A stretch of DNA of 64,000 nt from the NCBI RefSeq assembly GCF_036965045.1, contig NZ_JBALOV010000039.1, positions 1-64,000 of the forward strand, read 5' to 3'. The stretch comes from Ferdinandcohnia sp036965045. GTDB taxonomy: Bacteria; Bacillota; Bacilli; Bacillales; Bacillaceae_L. Positions 1 to 8,309 of this stretch are shown piece after piece; position 1 is the first letter of the stretch; the number at the start of each line of letters is the position of its first letter. The notes beneath the pieces were generated by a model. That model worked only from the letters and a program-made list of their open reading frames with translations. It did not search any database and had not been told where the DNA came from. The position numbers and the translations under genes were made by a program.

Positions 1-14
1 CAAACTGCATTTTG

Positions 15-75
15 GTCTTCATAACCTCGATGAAGACATCTTTGTTCCAAACCAAACACACTACGGTCTTCATCG
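15..75. repeat. Inverted repeat set of GTCTTCATCG type
   Basis: GTCTTCAT (15-22) and ATGAAGAC (30-37) form a perfect 8-bp inverted repeat with a 7-nt gap. GTCTTCATCG recurs at 66-75 and is the exact complement of CGATGAAGAC at 28-37. The spacing looks more like a protein operator than a terminator because no T tract follows. The gene it serves probably lies left of the window; no function is assigned. Confidence 0.35.
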
Positions 76-92
76 TTTAGTATAAGTTAGTT

Positions 93-137
93 CAAAAAAG
101 CAGCGCGAGAAAACATTCTGTTTTCCTTGCACTGCTT
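93..137 (-). terminator. Rho-independent terminator of putB
   Basis: A long hairpin has arms at 99-115 and 119-136 (AGCAG..GAAAACA and TGTTTTC..CTGCT with small mismatches). On the minus strand it is followed by six T residues. It sits 17 bases past the proline dehydrogenase stop codon. Confidence 0.8.
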
Positions 138-153
138 CAAATTTAAAGCTTGC

Positions 154-1071
154 TTACTTCCCAAATACACCCTTCAAAACAAAAGCTACGTTTGCTGGAC
201 GTTCTGCAAGACGTCTCATGAAATAACCATACCAGTCCGTTCCATACGGTACATACACGCGCATGGTATAGCCTTCTTTAACAAGCTCCTCATGGCGTTC
301 GGGTCGAATTCCGTATAACATTTGGAACTCAAACTGGTCGTGGCTGATCTTATGCTCCTTCACTAATTCCTTCGTATATTGAATGATAGCCTCGTCATGC
401 GAAGCAACCGCCGTGTAGTTTCCATTTAATAAATGCATTTTGATGATTTTCTTAAAATTCTCATCCACATCCTTTTTCTCCGGGAATGCCACTTCAGGAG
501 ACTCCTTATAAGCTCCCTTCACTAAGCGAAGATTTGGATGATACTCATTTAAGTCCTCAATATCTCTAACTGTTCGATATAGGTAAGCTTGAATAACCGT
601 TCCTACATTGTCATAGTCTTTTCGAAGCGTTTTAAAAATTTCAATGGTCTTCTCGCATCGACTGTAATCCTCCATGTCGATGGTGACGAAGACCTTATTT
701 TCTTTAGCGGTATCTAGGATTCTGCGCATATTATTCATTACAACTTCATCTGAAATATCCAATCCCATTGAGGTCATCTTTAAAGATAGCTGTGCATTTA
801 ATTTTTCTCGACCAATTGCTTTAATCGCCTCAATTGAGCCATCAGCCATTAGATTCGCTTCCTCTATACTGTCAACAAATTCACCAAGATAATCAATGGT
901 GACCGCAAGACCCTTTGCATTTAACTCTTTAATCTTTTTTACGGCCAAATCAATTGTTTCTCCAGCAACAAATCTAGCTGCACCAAAGCGTAAACCATAT
1001 TTTCTCGCAAGTTTCGTAAGCGCTTTATTCTTTGATAAAAATAAAAAGAAATTTTGTAAGACTTGTTCCAT
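154..1071 (-). CDS. putB: Proline dehydrogenase
   Basis: FAD-dependent proline dehydrogenase, which oxidises L-proline to pyrroline-5-carboxylate as the first step of proline use as carbon and nitrogen source. The 305-residue product has the monofunctional size of Bacillus PutB/FadM (about 300 residues). Family marks are visible: the TIDYLGE segment early in the barrel, VKGAYKE in the middle, and the C-terminal YVPYG.DWYGYFMRRLAERPAN block that binds substrate and flavin. The start is placed at the ATG preceded by GAGGGGGAACTTGG; a longer frame to 1107 has no ribosome site. No P5C dehydrogenase gene lies beside it here. Its own terminator follows, so it is probably transcribed alone, divergent from the coat genes. 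Confidence 0.93.
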   Translation of the reverse strand: MEQVLQNFFLFLSKNKALTKLARKYGLRFGAARFVAGETIDLAVKKIKELNAKGLAVTIDYLGEFVDSIEEANLMADGSIEAIKAIGREKLNAQLSLKMTSMGLDISDEVVMNNMRRILDTAKENKVFVTIDMEDYSRCEKTIEIFKTLRKDYDNVGTVIQAYLYRTVRDIEDLNEYHPNLRLVKGAYKESPEVAFPEKKDVDENFKKIIKMHLLNGNYTAVASHDEAIIQYTKELVKEHKISHDQFEFQMLYGIRPERHEELVKEGYTMRVYVPYGTDWYGYFMRRLAERPANVAFVLKGVFGK

Positions 1072-1272
1072 TCCAAGTTCCCCCTCGAAACGTTCTCTAG
1101 TTGCCATTCTATCAATCTCTCAATTTCACATATAGTTTATCACGTTTATTTTGCTTTGAATATATACCTCAAAAAAATATATGAAACGCTTACATTATGT
1201 ATTGTATGCGTTGCATACAAAAAACGTTTAATTGGCATCCTAATATCGAAAATAGGTTAAGGAGGTTTTCAT

Positions 1273-1590
1273 ATGGAACAACAACAATCACAACAGCAGC
1301 AACCTTTGTATACACCAAAGGGACCACAAATGTCCGAAACACCAGCGGTTATAACAACGAAGGATCTGTTGTATTTAACTGACATGATGTCTTGGAACCT
1401 TTTAGCGCTAAAAAAGGCTCACTTCTTTGCGGGTCAATGCCAGATGTCTGAAATTTCTCAAGCGCTAGAAAAAGCATGCCAAATGCATGAACGTCACTAT
1501 CGTCAGATTTTAGATCATATGCAAAAGCATACAGGGCAACAGCCACAGCAACCAAGTCAAGGTCAAATTCAAAGCCAGCAAATGCAATAA
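1273..1590 (+). CDS. CotF-like spore coat protein (YusN type)
   Basis: A 105-residue Gln-rich protein. The core at about residues 30-90 (TKDLLYLTDMMSWNLL, then HFFAGQC and a helical tail) is a single CotF-type helical bundle of the kind found in spore coat proteins. Ends are low complexity (QQQ at the start, QPQQPSQGQ near the end). A strong AAGGAGG precedes the ATG. Beside proline dehydrogenase it matches the yusM-yusN arrangement of B. subtilis, which supports the assignment. It is followed after 13 bases by a second CotF-like gene, so the two form an operon. Role inferred: structural component of the spore coat; no enzymatic residues are seen. Confidence 0.8.
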   Translation: MEQQQSQQQQPLYTPKGPQMSETPAVITTKDLLYLTDMMSWNLLALKKAHFFAGQCQMSEISQALEKACQMHERHYRQILDHMQKHTGQQPQQPSQGQIQSQQMQ

Positions 1591-1603
1591 AGGGGGCTAC
1601 ATA

Positions 1604-1963
1604 ATGAACCAGCAAATGAATCAAAATCAAAATCAAAACCAAGTTAAAAACCCGAAAACGAGCGTTCCAAAAACACCACAAATGAATGATCGGGATTTTA
1701 TCAATGACATGCTAGCAACTGAAAAATATATGACGGATGCCTATAGCACTGCTTTAAATGAGATGAGTCATGATGGATTATATGAGGATATCCGTTCCAT
1801 TTTTAATGAAACACAGGATTGTCAAAGAGAGCTATACAATCTTATGTTTAAAAATGGCTGGTATAAGCTAGAGGAAGCTGAAACACAAAAGGTACAACAA
1901 AAGCTACAGCAGTTTTATAACTATTCAACTACACAATTTCCAAACCATAATACGGTTCAGTAG
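1604..1963 (+). CDS. CotF-family spore coat protein
   Basis: A 119-residue protein with an Asn/Gln-rich N-terminus (NQNQNQ) and a CotF domain: NDRDFINDMLATEKYMTDAY, then a helix ending in NETQDCQRELYNLMFKNGWY. That pattern, with a C-terminal Gly-Trp-Tyr, is typical of CotF coat proteins and their vegetative paralogues. It has its own AAAGGGGG ribosome site 13 bases after the previous coat-like gene and is followed by a terminator. The two neighbours share the fold but little sequence, so they look like old paralogues of one coat pair. Confidence 0.85.
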   Translation: MNQQMNQNQNQNQVKNPKTSVPKTPQMNDRDFINDMLATEKYMTDAYSTALNEMSHDGLYEDIRSIFNETQDCQRELYNLMFKNGWYKLEEAETQKVQQKLQQFYNYSTTQFPNHNTVQ

Positions 1964-1967
1964 AAAA

Positions 1968-2005
1968 AAGAGATGGGACACTTTTTTAGGGTGGCCTCAT
2001 CTCTT
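1968..2005. terminator. Shared terminator of convergent cotF-like and yusU genes
   Basis: AAGAGATG (1968-1975) pairs with CATCTCTT (1998-2005); the minus strand continues into six T residues. The stop codon of yusU (1997-1999) lies inside the right arm, so the hairpin serves both convergent genes. Confidence 0.7.
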
Positions 2006-2251
2006 ACTTGTCTTTGAACGATGCTCTTCATTCAATTTTTTTATTTCTGCGATGATTTCCTTGATGCCTTCTTTTGCATCTGGGTACGTCTCGTTCCAAT
2101 GTTTTGCAAGTGGCGGCATTGATTTTGATATATGCATATAGAGTGACCAAAGCTTAACTTTTTCTTTTAATTCAGGTGAACTTTCACCAAGTAAAAGCTC
2201 TGTGTACTTTTCCAATAATCCATCAACTTGTTCTTCGATTTTTTGACTCAT
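1997..2251 (-). CDS. yusU: DUF2573 family protein YusU
   Basis: An 84-residue, charged, mostly helical cytosolic protein of unknown biochemistry. It contains EQVDGLLEKYTELLLGES and a Trp-Tyr helix near residue 35, as in the small YusU proteins of Bacillus. In B. subtilis yusU also sits next to yusV, the siderophore ATPase, so the pairing is conserved. Here it is the last gene of the uptake operon and overlaps the Fe-S protein gene by 29 bases, implying translational coupling. A link to siderophore uptake is inferred from position only. Confidence 0.75.
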   Translation of the reverse strand: MSQKIEEQVDGLLEKYTELLLGESSPELKEKVKLWSLYMHISKSMPPLAKHWNETYPDAKEGIKEIIAEIKKLNEEHRSKTSKR

Positions 2252-3029
2252 CCTTCTTATCTCCTATTTTACAATTTAGCGGACATGTTTTGCAGCGGTC
2301 TTCGGTACTCGTTGTCTTGTAGTAAAGGCAGCAAGTTTTCCTTGTTCGAATGGTTTGATCGTATTCTGGGCGATAAACCTTTACACCTAAATAACGGGTT
2401 AGTGGGTTGAAAGCAACTGGACCGAATAATTTACCTTCCGCTTTCTTCACAAGATATTCAAAGTCTTCATGGATGATATTTCGTTTTTCATCAAAATTGG
2501 GTTTTGCCAACACAGATTCATAGAGCCAATATACATAAATTGAAACATTTTCCCAAAGAACCTTTTTCGATAGGCCCGAATGTTTTGTAAGAGTCAGTAA
2601 GACTTCATGGATATGATCATGAAAAATGGCCTGTATGGTTTCATCTCGCCATTTATCTCGAGATTCGATAGGTGCTGACACAGTTTGAAGGTCAGAAAAA
2701 TAGAACTTCGGATTCCAGTACCAAATTTTCTCCTCATCACTTGTTTCTAAGGAGATGTTAGACAATGACACATTTAATCGTTTGTTAAGAATCGTCATCG
2801 CATACAAATTAAGAGCGGCAAAAAATCCATAACGTTTCATAAACATCGATGCCGCCACTCGTTTATCTGGTGCTGAAATCCTTGTTCCGACATTTCCTAA
2901 ATACTGGTTTATTTTTTCTTCCTCAAAAAGCTCATTCACTGGAGTTGATAGGCTCGATTCAAATTGTCTGTCACTAAAACGAAATTCCTTTAATTGTTCA
3001 ATTTCCATTTCCGTAAGGAGGTTTGACAT
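2223..3029 (-). CDS. FhuF-like 2Fe-2S siderophore-iron reductase
   Basis: A 268-residue cytosolic protein. The C-terminus carries Cys233-Cys234, Cys246 and Cys249 (CC-x11-C-x2-C), with a further Cys at 253. This is close to the FhuF cysteine pattern that binds a 2Fe-2S cluster in ferric-siderophore reductases. The body resembles the IucA/IucC C-terminal-like proteins that accompany siderophore importers. It starts two bases after the yusV ATPase and its ribosome site AGGAG lies in the end of that gene. Likely role (inferred): reduce Fe(III) in imported hydroxamate siderophores so that iron is released. It should be repressed by Fur together with the operon. Confidence 0.75.
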   Translation of the reverse strand: MSNLLTEMEIEQLKEFRFSDRQFESSLSTPVNELFEEEKINQYLGNVGTRISAPDKRVAASMFMKRYGFFAALNLYAMTILNKRLNVSLSNISLETSDEEKIWYWNPKFYFSDLQTVSAPIESRDKWRDETIQAIFHDHIHEVLLTLTKHSGLSKKVLWENVSIYVYWLYESVLAKPNFDEKRNIIHEDFEYLVKKAEGKLFGPVAFNPLTRYLGVKVYRPEYDQTIRTRKTCCLYYKTTSTEDRCKTCPLNCKIGDKKDESKNRRTS

Positions 3030-3031
3030 TG

Positions 3032-3841
3032 TTATACTCCTACCTTATCTAGAATACGTCTTCCCTTACCGTATGGGATGCATAGAGGTGTTCCAAACAG
3101 CGGATCAACGGTAATTTCACAATTCATTCCAAACACATCTTTTACAAGGCTTCCATTCACCACAAATTCTGGTTTGCCCTGTCCATAGATTTGCCTATCT
3201 TTTATCGCTACAATATGGTGGGCATAGCGGCAAGCTAAATTTAAATCGTGTAAAACCATAATAATAGTTCTTTTTTCAGTCTCATTCAGTTCAAATAATA
3301 GATCAAGTATCTCGATTTGATGTGTCATATCAAGATAAGTGGTTGGTTCATCAAGTAAAATAATATCGGTTTGCTGAGCAAGTGTCATTGCAATCCAGGC
3401 ACGTTGTCTTTGCCCACCTGAGAGGGAATCAACGGTCCTTTCAGCAAAATCGGTCATATTAGTTGCCTCTAGTGCATGTTTGACCATTTTTTCATCTTCT
3501 TCTGTCCATTGTTTGAGCCAATTTTGGTAAGGGTAACGTCCCTGCTTCACTAACTGGAGGACGGTTAAGCCTTCTGGAGCTGTTGGTCCTTGTGGAAGAA
3601 TCGCAAGCTTTCTTGCTACTTCTTTTGTTGGAAGCTTTGAGATGGTCTCCCCTTCTAGGAGGATAGCTCCTTGTTTTGGCTTTAGTAGTCTTGCTAAAGA
3701 ACGTAGCAAGGTTGATTTTCCACATCCATTTCCACCGATAAACACAGTGATTTCACCCTTTGGGATTTCAAGATGTAAGTCTTCAATGATAATGGATTCT
3801 CCATATGATAACGTTAAGCTTTCTGTTTCCAAAGCATTCAT
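3032..3841 (-). CDS. yusV: Iron-siderophore ABC transporter ATPase
   Basis: ATP-binding subunit of a FecE/FhuC-type importer. Visible motifs are Walker A GGNGCGKST, Q-loop LPQGP, ABC signature LSGGQRQRAWIA, Walker B ILLDEPT and the H-loop VLHDL. The start is set at MNALETE because AGGGGG precedes that ATG; eight extra upstream codons have no ribosome site. It lies 56 bases downstream of the second permease gene. In B. subtilis YusV energises several siderophore permeases encoded elsewhere; here the ATPase gene is linked to its permeases in one operon. Substrate inferred as hydroxamate siderophores from the YfiYZ-YfhA partners. Confidence 0.92.
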   Translation of the reverse strand: MNALETESLTLSYGESIIIEDLHLEIPKGEITVFIGGNGCGKSTLLRSLARLLKPKQGAILLEGETISKLPTKEVARKLAILPQGPTAPEGLTVLQLVKQGRYPYQNWLKQWTEEDEKMVKHALEATNMTDFAERTVDSLSGGQRQRAWIAMTLAQQTDIILLDEPTTYLDMTHQIEILDLLFELNETEKRTIIMVLHDLNLACRYAHHIVAIKDRQIYGQGKPEFVVNGSLVKDVFGMNCEITVDPLFGTPLCIPYGKGRRILDKVGV

Positions 3842-3897
3842 TAAGTACGCCCCCTTACAAATCATAAATGTTGAAGCCGAAGCGATAAAACATGGAC

Positions 3898-4956
3898 CTA
3901 ACTATTTCTGCTCTTATAGAGCAAATAGATAAAATAAGGTGCTCCTATTGCAGCTGTAAATACGCCAGCTGGAACCTCAATTGGCGAAAAGACAGTTCTA
4001 CCAATTAAATCAGCAAGCATCACAAGAATTCCCCCTAGAAGGGCTGCAGTTGGTAGTAATGCACCAAAGGCTGAACCAACTAATCTCCGTGCCATATGCG
4101 GTGCCATCAAGCCAACAAAACCAATCCCACCGGCAAAAGCTACTGCACTGCCTGTTAATGCTGTACTTGCTAGTAATAATAAAAACCTTTGTTTTTGAAC
4201 GGCACTTCCAACCCCAGTTGCAAGCTCTTCTCCAAGCTCCTGAATGTTTAAGTTGCGTGCGAGCATAAAACAGATGATGAATAAAATGATCACAACAGGG
4301 CTGAGAATTTGTACATTTGCCCATGTTGACCCATTTACAGTCCCAGTAATCCAAATATTCGCCTGACTGGCTTGATAAATGGGTCCCATTATCATAAATG
4401 TTGTTGTCAAAGCTTGTGTAAGGGCAGATACACCAATTCCTATTAATACAAGACGAATAGGTGATACTCCATTTTTCCAAGCCAGTACATACACTAAAAA
4501 GGCAACTGCAGTTGCACCAATAAATGCAGCAACCGGCATCCATTTAATACTCACTGTTAATGCATTACTTGAATTTGAAAAAAAAGCTAAAAAGGCAACA
4601 ACCGCGACAGATGCACCACCTGTAATTCCTATAATATCTGGTGAGGCAAGTGGATTTCGAATAATTCCTTGTAGGATACTACCTGCAGCAGCAAGTGCCA
4701 TTCCTACCAAAAAGGCAATGATGATTCGTGGTAAACGAAAGGATGTAACTACCAATTGCTCCATGCGTGTACCATATCCAAATAACGTTTTTACAACTGT
4801 TACCGGGTCAATCTTCATTTCTCCAAGTCCTGTGCTTACTAAAAACAAGACAAGTGCAATAAATACTAAAATAAAAAAAGTAATAAGTGCTTTTTTATCA
4901 ATTAAAAAGGAGACATTCCCCTTTTTTCCAATACGGAAGGATTTATATTTATTCAC
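3898..4956 (-). CDS. yfhA: Siderophore ABC permease (YfhA type)
   Basis: FecCD-family integral membrane permease of 352 residues with about ten transmembrane segments. Typical family features are the LPRIIIAFLVGMALAAAG segment, NPLASPDIIG, and GGIGFVGLMAPHMAR, the cytoplasmic loop that contacts the ATPase. It overlaps the upstream permease by 4 bases (ATGA), so the two are coupled and probably form a heterodimer. The order YfiZ-YfhA matches the B. subtilis system reported for schizokinen and arthrobactin uptake. Confidence 0.9.
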   Translation of the reverse strand: MNKYKSFRIGKKGNVSFLIDKKALITFFILVFIALVLFLVSTGLGEMKIDPVTVVKTLFGYGTRMEQLVVTSFRLPRIIIAFLVGMALAAAGSILQGIIRNPLASPDIIGITGGASVAVVAFLAFFSNSSNALTVSIKWMPVAAFIGATAVAFLVYVLAWKNGVSPIRLVLIGIGVSALTQALTTTFMIMGPIYQASQANIWITGTVNGSTWANVQILSPVVIILFIICFMLARNLNIQELGEELATGVGSAVQKQRFLLLLASTALTGSAVAFAGGIGFVGLMAPHMARRLVGSAFGALLPTAALLGGILVMLADLIGRTVFSPIEVPAGVFTAAIGAPYFIYLLYKSRNS

Positions 4957-5957
4957 GCCTTATGAAACCCCTTTCTCGCCACATAAATAAAGAAAGGTGT
5001 TCCAATAAGGGCCGTCATAACCCCTACTGGTACTTCTTCTGGCATGACAATATACCGGGCTGAGATATCTGCTAATAATAATAATACCCCACCAAGAATC
5101 GCACAAAATGGTAGAATCCAGCGATGGTCAACGCCCACTAGAGCCCGAGCAAGGTGTGGAATGACGATCCCAATAAATCCAATTGGCCCTGCAACCGCAA
5201 CGGCTCCCCCGGCTAGCAGGATGATCGTAATCGCTGTTATAAGCTTAACGGTACCAGTGCGTTGCCCAAGTCCTTTTGCAACATCCTCACCCATTGTCAG
5301 GATATTGATTTTATTCGCTAAGAGAATGGACGCAACCCATGCAACTCCCAAATACGGAAGGACACTTGTGAGCATCTCAAGCTTTCTCCCTTGAATTGAG
5401 CCTGCTAGCCAGAATAGTACTTGGTCTAGCGCCATTTCATCAATAACCAGCAGTCCTTGTGTAAAGGAAGAAAACATGGCAGCCATTGCTGCACCTGCTA
5501 AGGTTAATTTCATTGGGGTGAGGCCTTCTCGCCCAAGTGATCCGATAAAATAAACGACAAATGCCGCAACAGCCGCACCTAAAAAAGCAACCCACGTAAA
5601 AGCTTGTAAAGAATTGATAGAAAATATGGAAACAGCAGCCACAATAAAAAAGCCCGCTCCCGCATTGACACCAAAAATACCCGGTGATGCTAATGGATTC
5701 TTTGTTAAAGCTTGCATTAGAGCTCCAGCTATTCCCAAACTTGCTCCAACGGCTGCAGCAATGAGTGCACGCGGCAGTCTAATTGTTTCAATAATAATAT
5801 GTTCGTTTGAGCCATTATAAGCTGTGAATGTTTCGTAAGCCATTTTCCAAGATGTATCAGTATATCCATAAACAATACTTGCACATATCGAAAGAAGTAA
5901 TACTATAATTCCAATAACAAGTCCTGCAAACTTAGCTTGATTTGATTTCAAAACCAT
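4953..5957 (-). CDS. yfiZ: Siderophore ABC permease (YfiZ type)
   Basis: FecCD-family permease of 334 residues and partner of the following permease. It shows RLPRALIAAAVGASLGIAGA, NPLASPGIFG and the ATPase-contact loop GPIGFIGIVIPHLAR. AAGGGG lies nine bases before the ATG. It is the first gene of a five-gene leftward operon (permease, permease, ATPase, Fe-S protein, YusU), divergent from the binding lipoprotein. Both promoters lie in a 285-bp gap with three Fur boxes, so expression should rise under iron limitation. Confidence 0.9.
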   Translation of the reverse strand: MVLKSNQAKFAGLVIGIIVLLLSICASIVYGYTDTSWKMAYETFTAYNGSNEHIIIETIRLPRALIAAAVGASLGIAGALMQALTKNPLASPGIFGVNAGAGFFIVAAVSIFSINSLQAFTWVAFLGAAVAAFVVYFIGSLGREGLTPMKLTLAGAAMAAMFSSFTQGLLVIDEMALDQVLFWLAGSIQGRKLEMLTSVLPYLGVAWVASILLANKINILTMGEDVAKGLGQRTGTVKLITAITIILLAGGAVAVAGPIGFIGIVIPHLARALVGVDHRWILPFCAILGGVLLLLADISARYIVMPEEVPVGVMTALIGTPFFIYVARKGFHKA

Positions 5958-6125
5958 TATATTAAAGACCCCTTAATTATAAGAAAGAAATGTATGACTT
6001 TGGATGAACATGTTTATGTTAATATTAGGTGTTCTTAGTTAGACTTCACTACTCTCACGCCTTCTTATACATAATAAAAAGACAATGAATATCCGTAACT
6101 AATTTCTCTTTTAGTCTATTGGAAA

Positions 6126-6140
6126 TGAGAATTGTTGTCA
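6126..6140. promoter_or_regulatory. Fur box 1
   Basis: TGAGAATTGTTGTCA matches the 7-1-7 Fur consensus TGATAAT-N-ATTATCA at 11 of 14 arm positions. It lies on the yfiZ side of the divergent iron-uptake promoters. Confidence 0.7.
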
Positions 6141-6146
6141 ACGAAA

Positions 6147-6161
6147 TGAAAATCATTCTCA
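6147..6161. promoter_or_regulatory. Fur box 2
   Basis: TGAAAATCATTCTCA matches 12 of 14 arm positions of the 7-1-7 Fur consensus. It begins 21 bases after box 1, about two helical turns, suitable for stacked Fur dimers. Confidence 0.85.
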
Positions 6162-6208
6162 ATTTTATATTGACTAAATATCCGAATCACCTTATTATCA
6201 TAAGTAAA

Positions 6209-6223
6209 TGAAAATCATTATCA
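6209..6223. promoter_or_regulatory. Fur box 3
   Basis: TGAAAATCATTATCA matches 13 of 14 arm positions of the 7-1-7 Fur consensus. It lies 20 bases before the yfiY start codon, just ahead of the GGAGGA ribosome site, so bound Fur would block the start region. Confidence 0.88.
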
Positions 6224-6242
6224 GTTAACAGGAGGATACATA

Positions 6243-7214
6243 ATGGCATTAACAAAGAAAGCTTATCTAGGAATTTTAACGTTGGCTTTATTTTCACTTT
6301 TATTAGCAGCGTGTGGTGCAGCGGATAATACAGACAAGAATAAGTCAGTTGAAAGTGCAAATACTTACACAGTTGAACATGCGATGGGTACAACGCCGAT
6401 TAATAAAGACCCCAAGAGAATTGTTGTTTTAACAAACGAAGGTACAGAGGCATTACTAGCAATGGGAGTTACACCTGTTGGTGCGGTGCGGTCATGGATT
6501 GGCGACCCTTGGTATGCTCATATTGAGGAACAAATGGAAGGTGTAGAAGTGGTCGGCGAAGAGAGTAATGTCAACATCGAAGCAATTGCTGCTCTTGAGC
6601 CAGATCTAATAATCGGCAACAAAATGCGCCAAGAAAACATTTATGAGCAATTAAAAGCAATTGCACCTACTGTATTTGCAGAGGATTTACGTGGTGATTG
6701 GCAAAAGAACTTTACGCTCTATTCAAAGGCGATTAATAAAGAAAAAGAAGGTCAAAAGGTTCTTGCTGATTTTGAAGAACATTTGAATCAAGTCAAAGAG
6801 AATATTAACACAGATACTGCAGTGTCTGTTGTCCGTTTTATGGAAGGTCGAACTCGGATTTACTATACGGATTCCTTCTCTGGAGTGATTTTTGATCAAT
6901 TAGGGTTGAAACGTCCTGAACAGCAGGTTGAATTATTTGCGCAAGACCCAGATGATCAATTTGCACGCGAAGTTGATCAGGAAAAAATTCCATTAATGGA
7001 TGGAGACGTTATTTTCTATTTCACATATGAAACAGGTAACGGCGAGGCAACAAAAGTGGAGGAAGAATGGATAAACAATCCGTTATGGAAAGGGTTAAAT
7101 GCGGTGAAGGAAGGCAATGCCCATAAGGTAAGTGACCCTATCTGGAACACAGCAGGCGGCGTTTTAGCAGCAAACCTCATGCTTGATGACATTGAAAAAT
7201 ACTTAGCAAAATAA
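6243..7214 (+). CDS. yfiY: Siderophore-binding lipoprotein (YfiY type)
   Basis: Extracellular solute-binding lipoprotein of a ferric-siderophore ABC importer, 323 residues. A lipoprotein signal with lipobox LAAC gives lipidated Cys24. The mature part is a two-lobed periplasmic-binding protein III fold: PKRIVVLTNEGTEALLAMGVTP opens the first lobe, and ALEPDLIIG is the usual lobe-1 strand. It captures the loaded siderophore outside the membrane and hands it to YfiZ/YfhA. It has a GGAGGA ribosome site, three Fur boxes upstream and a terminator downstream. Separate divergent transcription allows more binding protein than permease. Confidence 0.9.
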   Translation: MALTKKAYLGILTLALFSLLLAACGAADNTDKNKSVESANTYTVEHAMGTTPINKDPKRIVVLTNEGTEALLAMGVTPVGAVRSWIGDPWYAHIEEQMEGVEVVGEESNVNIEAIAALEPDLIIGNKMRQENIYEQLKAIAPTVFAEDLRGDWQKNFTLYSKAINKEKEGQKVLADFEEHLNQVKENINTDTAVSVVRFMEGRTRIYYTDSFSGVIFDQLGLKRPEQQVELFAQDPDDQFAREVDQEKIPLMDGDVIFYFTYETGNGEATKVEEEWINNPLWKGLNAVKEGNAHKVSDPIWNTAGGVLAANLMLDDIEKYLAK

Positions 7215-7218
7215 TAAT

Positions 7219-7254
7219 GAGGCTCCCGCCATTAATTTGTGGGAGCCTTTTGTT
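7219..7254 (+). terminator. Terminator of yfiY
   Basis: GGCTCCC (7221-7227) pairs with GGGAGCC (7241-7247), followed by TTTTGTTTCTTT. Confidence 0.9.
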
Positions 7255-7257
7255 TCT

Positions 7258-8208
7258 TTATTTATTTCGAAGTTTTTCTAAAATAACCTGTGCCTTATAT
7301 CCGTCTTTAAATGTATAGAGATGGCTGTCTTTGCCAAGTATGGCTGTAACAAGATGGTCGATTAGTGTTGAGGTTTCTTCATTTCCAGTTTCAATTGGCT
7401 GAATCTCTTCACCAAGTTTCCCACCTTCGAGTTTACCCCAGTCCACTAGTGAAAGGGTCCCCTCTGTCCCATAAGCTGTGTACGCAATTCGCTCCATTCC
7501 GGAAACCTGGCTTATCCCGTTGATTAAAAATGGAGTTCCATCTTCAAATTCTAACGTGGCAATAACTCCCGTTTCACATTTGGAAGTGTCCTCTGGGAAC
7601 TCCAACTTGCTAGTTTTATGCGTAATGGAACCAAAGATACGTTGTGTTAATTGAATAAAATGAACTCCAACCTCTAACACAAACCCACCTTGTTCACGAC
7701 CTGCCACCCACTCATTCTGCTGCCAAAGACGTGGCCAGTTAGGAAAATTCATGGAAAGTTCCAGTTTACGAAGTTTTCCTATGTATCCTTCCTTAATCAT
7801 GCGTTCAAAGGTATTGGCAGGGCTCCTATAGTTAAGTGGGAAATTCATTGCATGGATGATTTTCGCTTTTTCAGCTTGTTCCAGCATTTCCTTAGCCTCT
7901 CCAACTGAATTCGCGAGTGGCTTTTCACATAACACATGAATTCCTTTTTTAATGACATCCATTGTTACGGCATGATGATATTTTGGTGGGACGGCTACAT
8001 AGACTAGGTCCAGTTCCTCTTTTGCCAGCATATCCTTGTGGTTGTTGTACCCATTGATTCCACCAAGTTTATCTACCATTCTTGTAACCCGCTCTTTATC
8101 CGTATCAACGACCGCTTGAACGATTGTGTTTTTATTCGAATTAAAGCCTTGGATGAGTCTTTCTCCTATAGCTCCAAGACCAATTACACCTACCCTTACA
8201 TTTTCCAT
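7258..8208 (-). CDS. Gfo/Idh/MocA family NAD(P)-dependent oxidoreductase
   Basis: A 316-residue dehydrogenase. The N-terminal Rossmann fold carries VGVIGLGAIGERL, and the family motif HVLCEKPLANS (the EKP of Gfo/Idh/MocA proteins) lies near residue 95. HAMNFPLNYR and a GVHFIQL helix with a conserved His follow in the catalytic half. Members oxidise or reduce sugars, inositols and related polyols; the substrate cannot be read here. The ATG used has AGGAGAGATGAA before it; six extra upstream codons are less likely. It converges on yfiY and is downstream of the yueD terminator, so it is a single-gene unit. Confidence 0.85.
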   Translation of the reverse strand: MENVRVGVIGLGAIGERLIQGFNSNKNTIVQAVVDTDKERVTRMVDKLGGINGYNNHKDMLAKEELDLVYVAVPPKYHHAVTMDVIKKGIHVLCEKPLANSVGEAKEMLEQAEKAKIIHAMNFPLNYRSPANTFERMIKEGYIGKLRKLELSMNFPNWPRLWQQNEWVAGREQGGFVLEVGVHFIQLTQRIFGSITHKTSKLEFPEDTSKCETGVIATLEFEDGTPFLINGISQVSGMERIAYTAYGTEGTLSLVDWGKLEGGKLGEEIQPIETGNEETSTLIDHLVTAILGKDSHLYTFKDGYKAQVILEKLRNK

Positions 8209-8271
8209 TTCATCTCTCCTCTCCACTCCCCATTATAATTCCGCCCCCTCCAACCCGTCTATGATGACCGC

Positions 8272-8306
8272 AAAAAAAGCCCCTTTTGGAATTAAAAAGG
8301 GCTTTC
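8272..8306 (-). terminator. Terminator of yueD
   Basis: AAAGCCCCTTTT (8276-8287) pairs with AAAAGGGCTTT (8295-8305); on the minus strand a run of seven T residues follows. Confidence 0.85.
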
Positions 8307-8309
8307 ACT

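Noticed and set aside
1180..1195. ATGAAACGCTTACA resembling a cre site before the coat genes
   Set aside because: It is one base short of the 14-base cre spacing, so CcpA binding is not supported.
4010..4543. Cys/Trp-rich minus-strand frame of 177 codons
   Set aside because: It lies within the YfhA permease gene in another frame; composition is typical of a shadow of a membrane protein.
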